NCBI GenBank assembly: GCA_949710005.1
Contig: OX453273.1
Location: 4,781,706 to 4,845,705, forward strand
DNA length: 64,000 nt
DNA from: Ricordea florida
Taxonomy: Eukaryota; Cnidaria; Anthozoa; Corallimorpharia; Ricordeidae
Reading direction: 5' to 3'
The notes beneath the pieces are model-generated. The model did not search any database, was not told the origin of the DNA, and saw nothing but the letters and a program-made list of their open reading frames with translations. Shown here piece by piece: positions 41,101 to 52,900 of the stretch (position 1 is its first letter; each line of letters starts with the position of its first letter). A program made the position numbers and the translations under genes.

Positions 41101-44100
41101 AGTCCGTAATATATCCGTAGATGAAGAAGAATGATTGTTAGAAGAATTATATCACTCGTGTGATATCATTTATATCGAAGCATGTGACGTATCATTTTTA
41201 TCAATTTACTACCACTCATTATTAGACTGATTAGTACATACCAACTCAGCAACCATGGCATTTTGAGTTCTCCAACACTATCCACCTGCTAGGAGGTGAA
41301 TAATGCTGGGGCTTCTGGGTAATCCTCAGTTGTGTAAGTGGGTTTTTGTCAGAGAAATCAAAATGGTATTGAAATAAGATTAAAATTATTGCTGGCGTCA
41401 ATTCTCGTTTGCGAGAGTTGTCACTAGGGAGGTTAAGCGAAACACCACGGCAACAAAGAGGTCGCCCAGGAAGACAACAATAGTGCTAATAAACGACGCA
41501 GTAAAACTGCACGAGCAAAATACAGTCTGGTAAATTTCTTTGCGGTACTTCCTTTGCAAAACAACAACGGGAAATGAGAATATTTCAAGTTTTCTCTAGG
41601 ACGCTAGTGTTGAACGACAAAATTTCTTTACCAAACTCTGGATGAAATTCGAACAGTAACAAGTGAAATATTTTACCATTCGGAAGGGAAAAGATGGGAA
41701 ACGGAAGCAACATCATCGTGAAACGAGCCTGCCGCCAGCCGCACAGTAGGTGACAGGTAAAATTTTGTCACTGGTTGTGTTGTCCTTGGCGTCGCCGTCG
41801 TGTTTGCTTGAGCTCCCTACTGAGGCTGCTTCATTGGTATATACTAAAACAATTGTTCTTTTCAATCTCGGTGAATAGTGGCTTTAGGAATATTTAACAA
41901 TTATTCGCCAAAGGCGAAGTGATTATTGGTGAATATTCACCGATGATCACTGAACCTGAGGCGAATAATTGTTTTAGTATAAATACACAGGTAATTATTT
42001 CAAATAAGAAAAGAAAAAGCATTGTACAACACGAAAACATTTTATTTCATCAAAAGCACGCGAACGACTGGCAGCAATTTTGTTCGTCGAGGTGATTATG
42101 GGCTGATAATCCGAGATAGCGAACCAATCAGAGCGCGCGATTTTGTATAATCACCTGAGTATTTATACTAATTGCTATTATTCACCTCGATTTCTGAGAA
42201 TAATTGTTAACCATTCTAACTGGCAAAATGTTCTTCATTTCTACTACAGCTTACGAGTGTCCTACTGGTTCTGGAATGGAGTACAATGAATGTGGAACTT
42301 CGTGCCCTAGAACCTGCCAGAAACTGAACAGCGCTGAAACCAAGTGTAGTTCCCGATGCACTGATGGGTGTCACTGCCCAGAGGGGAAATGGCTTGACGG
42401 CAACCGATGCGTTGACAAGAAAGATTGTTCCTGTGATTACTACGGTATACCGTATCGCAGCGGAAGAACCCGAGAAGATCCATGCGAATCATGGTAAGTA
42501 ATAACTGAGCCCCTCCCTCCGTTATTATTATTATTGTTATTATTATTATTATTATTGTTGCGTTCCCGATTCCACGTTGCACGTGCAGGTGCGAACTTGG
42601 AACGCCAGCTTAACCTCTTTTCTCACAGTAAGGACTGCTGGGGTGGGTTTTCTCTCTTCTTCATTGCAGACGATATCGTGATTACAAGTGGTAAAAACTA
42701 AAATACAAAATTAATGCTTGATGTTCGAATCAAACTGGATATTTACAATACTATCACACACATACATATAGTGGCTCGTCCCCACGGGGGCTTTTCAGAG
42801 TCACTTATTACATACAACATACAACATAGTTAAGAATCCCAACTGGTGGGAGGCAGACCAGTTGGCTATTTACAAGGATGATCGAGGAGTTGAACCAGGG
42901 ACTGACCCAGAACAACACCAGGTAGTGGCCAGAGCGGGATTTGAACCCGGGTCACCGCATTGAAATACCGCGCCCTAGACCACTCGGCCATCCTGCCTCC
43001 ACTACACTACAACCCAAACTTAAAAATAAGCAATCAAACTTACGTTCGTTTCTAACTCCAAGGGTGATAAAAAACCCCAAGTACTCCGGCGAAAAGTCCT
43101 TTAACACGTTGCGATAACTCTCGGAACTCCACTCTGGTTGACTGACTCTAAATAACTAAGGGCTAAGTGCTAATACAGTGCTGTTAACAGGGAGCGTTGT
43201 ATAATGAAGGGGAAATTCCGTGTGTTATAATGGTGTGGCGACCAATAAAATAAATGTTCGAATCTAATTTGTAATCATTAACTGGAAATCAAACAATAGA
43301 TCAAATGGGTTCCTTATGCTGGTTAATGTAGATAGCGAGCACAAAACGTCTTTGAAAATAAAGTTCCCGTGACTTCATGGTCAATAGCTTTACAACTATT
43401 ATTATTCTTATTCTTATTCTTCTTATTATCTCCTCTTTCGCACGCCCCATCTTCAGTGGCCGGTTATCTTTCTTTATGTGCTTTCCGGAAACCTTAGACA
43501 CAGAGAACGTTTTCCAGAATGCCAACGGTTACACAGTGTGGAAAGGCTGAGCGCTATTTCAAGTAGTTCTATGTAACGTTCAAGCTTCTTTGGGATTGAA
43601 CCAAGAACTCCAATAATTTTAACAAATCGAATGTGGTCTAGCGAAAAATGTCCACGACAAATTTTGACCACTGTGATGACGCGTACTCGTTGTCGATAAG
43701 AGTACAGACAACGCTAGACCACATTCGATTTGTTTTTTACCACAATAGCAACGTTAAAAAACGTCAAAGAAATTGCTTTTTTCAGTGCATGACCAAGATC
43801 GTGACACAAAGAAAGAGCAACCGTTGCCTATAACTTTCATGCAATCTGAATGGTCTATTCCCCAAAATGAGCGTTTCTGAATGGCTATTGCTTTGCGTGA
43901 CACATTGATGCGAGCAGCGCTGTCTAGACTGTTACCGGCAACGGCAAATTAGCCAATCAGATTGCGAGATTATTAGCAGTTGTGGTAAAAACTGGGATTA
44001 CGTGGTTTTCTTGATTCGTAATTTTTCATATTCTGTTTTCAAGATAGAGTAATTGGTTATGTTTTCTAGAGGGTCTTGATGTGGGGGCTGCTTTGACGCT

Positions 44101-46878
44101 TATCATCATCATCATCATGATCATCATTATCATCATCACCATCATCATCATCATTATCATCATCATCATCATCATTATCATCATCATCATCAGTATCATT
44201 ATCATCATCATTATCATCATTATCATCATTATCATCATCATCATCATCATTATTATCATCATCATCAGTATCATTATCATCATCATCATCATTATCATCA
44301 TCATCATCATTATTATCATCATCATCATCATTATTATCATTATCATCATCGTTATTATCATTATCATTATCATCGTCATCATTATCATCATGATCATGAT
44401 CATGATCATTATCATCATCATCATTATCATCATCATCATCATTATCATCATCATCATTATCATCATCATGATCATCATTATCATCATCATCATTATTATC
44501 ATTATCATCATCATCGTCATCATTATCATCATCGTCATCGTCAACGTTATCGATGTCGTTGTCATTATCATTCTTATTCTCATCGCAATCATCATCGTCA
44601 TTATCATTGTCATTGTCATCTTTGTAACTATCAAACAGACATGTAATTAAGCCTGTCTGGTTTTCAGCACCTGCTCTGGAGGATCTTGGATTTGCAAAAA
44701 GAAACCCTGCCCAGGTGCGTTATTTATGACCTTAAGAGTTGTAGGTCTTCTGTGCTGACTGGTCATCGGCTAACTTTACCAAAGCGTTCAGTTCATTAGT
44801 GTTTTTTTTTTCTTCCAAAGGGCCTCAAGGTTAACTATAGAGAACACTGTTATATAAACTTTTTCGTTTGTCTCACGACGCAGAAACTGGGATGTGGATC
44901 GCGACGTTCCGACCGCTAACTGCTATTAATTATCAAAATAGATGAGTTGGGTTACGACTATTAATGAGGACTGTTGCTGCCTTAGACATAGACATAGACT
45001 TTATATTTAGATACGGTAAATATATTAGTGATACATATAAAGGACAAATATATATACATAAAATGCGGCTACAATACTGTTTTATATCTTTGCCTTGTGT
45101 GAGTCTAGCACTGAGAGTGGCGAACAGACCTCCCGCAATGCTAAGTTTGAAACACTTTGTTTTTCAGCCACTTGTTCCGTTGTTGGAGATCCTCATATGA
45201 CTACGTACGATGGTAGGTCGTACCAGCTCCATCTCAAGCGCTGTGCTTACGTCTTGTCCGAGCACTGCCATGTTCCACAAGGTGCCGCTGCACAGTTTTC
45301 CGTAGAAATTCGTAATCGGTACTGCTCGAGTACGTATGCGAACTGCCGACGAGAACTGCTCGTACGCGTCGTCGGGGAGCCGTCGATCGTTCTAGATATC
45401 GACGACATGACAAAGAAACCTGTCGCTGCTATAGAAACGGTGGGCGGATTCGGCAGCACTACAAGCATTACGTCTGATTACTCCACCGAAATAATGGACG
45501 TTGAATTCCTAGGGGACAGGAACGTTTTTGTTCATGTCGATATGCAAAACGGTGTAGCGTTCACAGTGCAGTGGACTGGCTATAACACCTATGTAACAGT
45601 TAACTCTACACTCTTTAATCAAACTTGCGGTCTCTGCGGCACTTTCAATGACAATGTAGATGATGATTTCCACATGCGCAGTGGAGACAACGAACTCAGC
45701 GTCGACGAGTTTGCCAAGCAATGGCTTGTTCGTGATAAATCCGACGACAAATGCGTGAATCATTCGGAATCAAACGCCGTGGATTACTGTGTTCTATATC
45801 AGCAAAACATGAAGTTTGCTCAGGGAGTGTGCAGTGTGATTAAAGATGTTGATGGGCCTTTTATGGATTGTCACCGTCGAATTCCTTACCATCAATACTA
45901 CAGTAAATGTCTACAAGATGCTTGTCGATGCGAGGGATGCTTTTGTAACGTGGTCGCCGGATATGCAAAAGCCTGCGCTGATAAAAATTTCGATGTGAAC
46001 GGCTGGCGGACGTTGCTGAAGCAGTGTGAAAACGGTAAATCTGAACACGACTTCGTTTACACTAGACGTAATAAATTGATGACACTAATGACTTCAATGA
46101 GAAATCAATAGGTAATCGGTGGTTTACCAGTAGATTCACTCAACTTGTACGAGAGGTGCTTCATTATAATACAGCTCCTATGTCATCAATGACGAGTTGA
46201 TGGATTATCAATAGATAATCAATAAATAATCGACCTCATCGTTTCCTCATCGGGGACATCGATTAGTAATCGATAGGCCGCAAAACATTTGAAGCATTTT
46301 TTAAATTACTTTAATTACGTAAATCAATCCTTAATTTACATTACAATCAGAGTTGCGCAACATCGCCATACTCATCACTAACTGAAAAGCACATCACTCG
46401 CAGTACATTGTATGTAATACGCTAATTATCAATACATTAATTACCCTGAAAGACACATTTAAGTGCAAAAAGATTGTGAAATAATGTCAGTGTCGTGACG
46501 GTATCTTTTATTATCAGTTTTTATTTTCTCGTTATTGAGTTTGTGGTGTCTGATTGTTTTTTTCCTTAGAGTTCAAGTGTGGGCAGGGGATGGTTCTTAA
46601 ACAGTGTGACAGTTCTGGCGGAATCATGTCATGCCCTCAGACCTGTCTGGATCTAACCCATGGGCAAGGCAACTGCGAGAGGTATGCAACGTTAGTGGGT
46701 TTTGCTTGACCTATTTACAAATCGTATGGTGAAAATTCAAGTGCGATGTTACACTTAACTGAGAACCAAATGGCGAGGAAAACATATTGGCAGGGACGAC
46801 GCAGTGGGGTGGGAAAGGGGTGTTTACGATTGGAATGTTTAATTCGGAATTTCGCCATCCAGTTCCTTTAAAGTCATA

Positions 46879-46911
<33 letters not shown>

Positions 46912-49900
46912 CTGTAACGTCTTTTGATGTCAGTTCTAGATTCTCTCTGCTAGCAGGAGTGAGTTTTGCAAATAGCAAAAGATAACCCCTACCGAAATTT
47001 ACCAATTTTGAATTTTGTTTACCACTTGCCGAAACCATACAATGACCGGTTTTCCAGGGTAAATGGTGGACGGACAAAGTAAGGAATTTGTCAGTTATTT
47101 TTACCGCTATATTATGCGCTTGTTTTCGTTTTTGATTTTAAGGCGTGGCTGTGTAGAAGCGTGTTATTGTAACGATTCCAGTCAAGTCCTGAAGGGAGGT
47201 GAATGCGTTGACAAATCCCAGTGTCCTTGTTACTTTGAAGGCAGAGAATACAGTGCAGGATCAACCAGACTTTACGAATGCAGCAAATGGTAGGCATACT
47301 GTGGTATTTTTTACCTTTTCTATTTTCGACTACCTTTGTCAAAAATGTAATGACATTGATTGATCAGCGCAGTTATGTACACAACTTAAGCAGCTATGAA
47401 ATTAAAGCCTGAAAAAAACTCAGGCCTGAACGGGATTCGAACCCATGATCTCTGCGATACCGGTGCAGTGCTCTACCAACTGAGCTATCAAGCCAACTGG
47501 GAGCTGGTCATGTTGTGAGTTCGTAATATACCCGTAGATGGAGAAGAATGCAAGTGAATATATATGAAATACCATATATTTGAACTGCGGGGTATTATGT
47601 AATGACATTGATTGATCATCACAGTTATGTACATAACGGGGTAATGATTTCCTTTACAAACAACACATTACTCTATACATAGCACAATTGTACCTAACGT
47701 TGCGCACAAGTTTAAAGCTGTGCATTTGTCTCAACTCTTCAATGAAAATATCTAAGTATCTGATTTTTTTTCGAAGAAACTCTGTATTAGCAGTTTTAAA
47801 AAAGGCTGGCTCATTCGATGGAATTATATATGACCAAAAAATTTTTATTATTAATTCAGTCATTTCGTTCTACACACAAAAAAACTGTTTCACCAAACGA
47901 TTTAACAATAAACACTTAATGACTGGTCCCGAGGGGAACATTGAATTTTGTTTCCGAAGAAGCTCAAATTCGAGGGAAACAAAATTAACTGCTTTCGCAA
48001 AACAAAAACGCTCTGATTACGTGCAACAGCGGCCAACATTTCGCGGATAACAGTGAACTGTTTTCCGTTTGATGTCATAGTTTTCACAATGTTGCCGGCT
48101 CATGTCATTTGGCGGTAAACAGTTTCATTGTTAGATGTCATCTGACCATGAACTAGCCAATGAATGGGTGCGCGGTTTCGGGAAAAACGCCAGCTTTTTA
48201 TAACAGTATACACTTAAGGTATGGTCCCGAGGGAAACTGTTAGTTTTGTTTTCCCGAGAGTACTGATGTTTCCCGAGACGAAGTCGAGGGAAACATAGGA
48301 ACTCGAGGGAAAACTAAACTAACTAGTTTCCCGAGGGACCGTACGTTAAGTGCTTTGTTATAAACCGATTTCATAAATGGCGGACGCACGGTAAAAAACT
48401 GGTACCTAGTCATGAAAACGAGGCGTTTTAGGATAAACAACTTTCGTGTAACAAGCGATTTGGTAGAATTAGTGCGTTTTATCGAGTTTTGAAGATATTT
48501 TTCCTTGAACAAGGCGTTTGTTTCATTTTTCTCGTTCGATTTTAAAATAGTTGAACTCAATATGAGTTCAAAATCGAATATTTATTGTTGTGTACCCGGT
48601 TGTACGCAGAAGGGAACGGTCGATCCAGAAGGTAATCGAGTTGGATTTTTTGGCCTGCCGAATGATCAAAAGCTTCGACAGCAATGGCTAGTAAAAATAC
48701 GGCGAGATGTTGGCCCACATCTTAAGCCCTCGGGGACAACAAAGGTATGTTCATTACATTTTTACGAGAGTGACATCAAGAAAGGAATCGAGCATTAGAG
48801 CCAATGAGTGGTTACAGTAGCCGGTCTTACCCGCCACGCATGAACAGGTGGATTCCACAACACTTCCAGACACAATACACATTGCCAGCTTAATATTATG
48901 TGGTTCGTCATTTTTTCTGCAGGAGTGATAGCACTTACAGCGAAAATAAAAGTGCTTCTCGTCGTTCGTGCATTCTACGTTTGTCAGATACTCGTCCTCG
49001 AGGAATGTTTTCGCCTTCCTCCAACTGGTCGGGACAGAGTGGTGGCTGCTTCCCAGCAGCTTTTCACTGTTCTCGATGTAGTTGTTCATCTCTGCCTTCG
49101 TGAAAAGCGGCATTTTGAGCAACTGCGTGCCCCAACCACTTTCGGAAAATTTTATCTTTTGCATTGGAACATCACCAGCACTCACAACAACAATATTAAC
49201 ACCCCCCCCCCCCCCCCCCCCCCGCTTGGCACGTTTTCGCTTTGTACAGGAAATTCGGATCCGGATCGACAAGAGAACTGTCCTTTCCATGACTGATATA
49301 TTCTTCGACTCTAATACAGGCGTTGGCAAAAAAGAAAGAAGGGAGCACAATATGTATTACTTTAAACATAACTTTATTTTTTACAATGTCGATCGATCGC
49401 GAATGATCAAGTGATGCAAAGTTGTAAACTTACCGCTTTACAAGGTGAGCTTTTGTACGTAATTCTTTAGCAGAATCGTTCCGACATTTAAGCCAAAAGC
49501 GTAACTCGTCATTTTTTAGTTCCGATGGCTTTCTGCCATTTAAAGATGACCCGGGAATGTCGTTTTCTGTTAGCCCAGTGGCCATTTTTTGCCTTCCCTC
49601 TTTACATTTTCTGAATGTTCTATCCTAAAACGCCTCGATTTCACGTTTGACCGTTAGCTCGCCCCAGGTTGGCCGCCATTTATGAAATCGGTGTATATAT
49701 TTAGACTTTTCCTTAAACAAAATATAGCAAGAAACAAACAAACAAAGACGGCAAAACTGGCACGCGGGCAACAACTGCGCAATTGTATCCCGGTCGGGAT
49801 ACATTTAAATTTGACCGGGGACACGTGACCAAGAATCAACCAATCACAGTGCTCGTTTTGTTAATTGAAAGTCTAAGTATATAACAATGCAAGTTGTCCC

Positions 49901-52900
49901 AGGGAGTTGTTGTATCGGGAGCTGAGGTTTCGATCATTAGCCCTTCGTCAGAGAATAATAGAAATGTGTAGTATATATAGAAAATTGTGGAGCTGTGTTT
50001 TAGCGTATGCACATGACGCCACAGCAGCCATGTTGGTGTCCCCAAACAAAGAAAAGGCGGCCATGTTGGTGTCCCAAGCTGATCCTCCAGGAATTAAATT
50101 CTATTCTTATTCAAACATGTTCTTTGTTTCCGTTAAAAACATGTCCGCTGATCATGTAAGTGATTCCGCGCTATTGGTGGGGCTGTATATAACAACGTGC
50201 AAATAAACTTGAATTAGATGAGTGAAAAGCGTTCATTATTGCCGTAGGTATTAAGGTTGCCCAATTGGAAGCTAAGATTTTTTTCTTGTTTCTTTCGGCT
50301 TTCTGTATTATTACCCTGATGTAGAGAGAGCTCGCAGATCGCCATGTTTTGCGTTGAATGCCCAGGCAGGTTAAAGTGACGCGCTACTGTCTCGGGCAAT
50401 GTCGTTTTTATCACGAAGTGTTCGTCCTATCAAAACACACGCGAGGACTTTGCACCAAACCTTCATGAACTGTTGTTTTGTCCGAGTCTTCTAAATTATC
50501 ACTGTTTTTTTTTTAGTACTTGCGGAGGAAGCGGACTTTATGGACAATGGGATTGCCCTAAAGTGGACTGTCGTGGTCTGTAAACTTTATAATGCCTTTA
50601 TTTTACATTTTTACCATTAAACCAGTGACATACTACTTATTAGCCGAGAGTGAGGTCATTACAGGGAAATCTCGGACCGAGGCCTTGATGTATTGACCGA
50701 GCGAGAGCGAGGTCAATATAGTCAAAGCCGAGGTCTGAGATTTCCTTGTAATGACCGAACAGGCGAGGTTAATAAGTTATTTATTATATGGCCTTCTTAG
50801 CACTGGAAAAAGAAAAGCGGAAGGGTTTTTCAATGTCCGCTTGCGGGCGCAAGAGGTCACTCGAGGTCATGTTCACCGAACCGAAGCACACTAGACCGTG
50901 CGATCGAAACAAGGAGAAACAGAAAAAACAGTTTCTTTGAAAATGCGACAAATTTTGTCTTTATTAAAGAAAAGAAAAAATTGTCATAATGCCCGGTCAT
51001 TACAAGAAAATCTTGCCCGCTCAGCAGCCGATCAAAGTGCGCGTACTATTGTAGCCATATAATAAATTCGGTTAAAGAGAGCAAAATGATAACACAAGAT
51101 GGGAGTATCCGTACTTGTTTTTTTCTCAAGCGTCTGAGCGGGCTGGAATCCTAAATCCTGGAATCTGATTGGCTAATCACGCGCACGTGTCCGGTCCAGG
51201 TTTTTACGATACGGCCCTCGGACCGGATTTTTTCCCCGCTGGAGCAATTCTCTATCTCTTTTGTTACTTTAAAAAGAAGACATCCAAAAAAAAATAATAG
51301 GTTATTTACCGGGTAGGTCGGTCCGTATAGGAAAAAACTGTGCCCTTGGTCTTCAGCACGTACTCAAGACATTGGGCACAGTTTGTTCCCATACGGACCG
51401 ACCTATCCGGTAAAGAGGTCAACTTTATAGCAACGAAGTGGCTATGAATAAGGGGCGTCTCAAAACAATGTCCGTCCTTGTACTAGTAAGAACACAAGTT
51501 TGATTCTGTTGTTGTGTTCATTCACGAAAGTGAAAACTTCCGTTGTTTTTCCAGCTTTCTATCGCGCCGTCTTCAACCATTCTTTGATCACGTGTTGTTG
51601 TATCTTGGGCGGGGTACCATTCCTAAATTGTATGTGGGATACATTTGTATTTAGTCAAGGCCACGTGACCAAGAATCAGCCAATAGCAGTCCCTGTGTAG
51701 TCTGGGAATGTGTCAGTTTTTGTATGTAAATGGCCGTCGATTGAGTGATATATTTGATTTACTTTGATAGCTCTGTGTGCAAGTGAAGCAAAAGTCTACT
51801 CCACCTGTGGTCTCACATGTGAAAATCTGCTGATGAATAATGAAACTCGACACTCACTCTGCAAACCCGGTTGTTATTGTCCCAGTGGTCAGGTTCTTCT
51901 TGAGAACGGAACATGCGTAGATCGGGACCAGTGTGGATGTACGCACAATGGAAAGCTGTACCACAAGGGAGACGTGTTACCCACTGATTGTTCCAAGTAA
52001 GTGCTACAGGTGCGAGTGTGTTGTCGACTAACCTAGAGGTTGATATGGTTCCATATTTGCCGGGTTGTTTTTTGCATTTTTTTCTAACCGAGGCGTAGGT
52101 TAATAACCACCCAAAGAAGGAAGCTAATATCCGGCCATCTTCGCCGAAAAGCTTTATCAATAATGGATTTATCATGTAGCCATTGTTTTGTTTTGTTTCG
52201 CGGGATAAAAAAATCTCGAGCAGGCAAGAAGACCCATCTTGCCCGCTCGGGTAGCCATTCAGAACTCAGGATTTGTGTCATCTTTACCGCTCGTGGAAGC
52301 ACCAATATAATAGTTCTTCGTTTTAAAAGCAAGCAATTATCTTTAATGACTGCAAACAAGTAATCCTCTCCTCTTGAGACGCAATAAACATGAAAAACCA
52401 TGGTTGGAGAGAACGTAGTTCGGTAACCTGTGCGCCTAAACTCAAAACAATATAAATTAAATTCGATTTTGAGAAAGCAGCACCGCCTTTTATTGACAGT
52501 TAGCTGGGAAATGACGGCTAGTTGTTGATACAAAACACGGTAAAAATCGATACAAAGATGAGCTAGTGTTTGAGATTGCATTATCGCAAAATAATGCCGC
52601 CTTCTTTAGAGAACAGAACAAAGTTTGCGATTTGAATATGAACTCAGCGTTACCCTTATGCTTTATGATGCTACTTAATAACCGATTTTCAGCCTTGAAG
52701 GCTCTGTTGTGTTGCAAGAAAGCTTCTCGAATTTTATTATCGATCCACGAAAATTGTATTGTTGAGATAACTTTGATTTTAAGATAATGTAGAAAACAAA
52801 ATAATTTAGTTATTGTAGCAAAGGTGTTATCGTGCTAAAGGCGCAAAGAGATGCAGTTCGTATGGTACTACAGACGCTTTTGGTACGTTAGGCGTTTTGT

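Larger units (their letters stand above)
40817..42249. other. Intron with a SINE and a long fold-back
   Basis: Contains SINE family A copy 1 (40930-41135) and a MITE at 41842-42212 that reaches almost to the next acceptor. Confidence 0.65.
48364..49691. mobile_element. Deletion derivative of a two-gene DNA transposon (THAP and SAP-SWIM proteins)
   Basis: About 70-bp inverted ends: CCGATTTCATAAATGGCGG to CGAGGCGTTTTAGGATA at 48364-48433 and the reverse at 49622-49691. A THAP frame runs inward from the left end and a SAP-SWIM frame inward from the right; each is cut where they meet near 48790. This layout is what internal deletion of an element with two convergent genes would leave. A THAP transposase plus a YqaJ-type nuclease is, from memory, described for ISL2EU/IS4EU elements; the superfamily is an inference. 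Confidence 0.6.
47290..50516. other. 3.2-kb intron full of mobile elements
   Basis: Holds SINE family A copy 2, a piggyBac-like MITE (48214-48349), the THAP/SAP-SWIM transposon relic (48364-49691) and copy 2 of the GTGACCAAGAATCAACC repeat (49795-49885). No host exon was seen. Confidence 0.7.
50576..51770. other. Intron with two fold-backs and a repeat
   Basis: Fold-back at 50651-50755 (GGTCATTACAGGGAAATCTC against GAGATTTCCTTGTAATGACC), fold-back at 51305-51414, and copy 3 of the GTGACCAAGAATCAGCC repeat at 51638-51720. Confidence 0.65.

Noticed and set aside
44026..44650. About 200-codon poly-Met/Ile and poly-Ile frames
   Set aside because: Translation of an (ATC)n satellite in both directions; no initiation context or domain.
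52084..52581. 165-codon minus-strand frame
   Set aside because: Lies over a dispersed repeat and has no domain or splice support.
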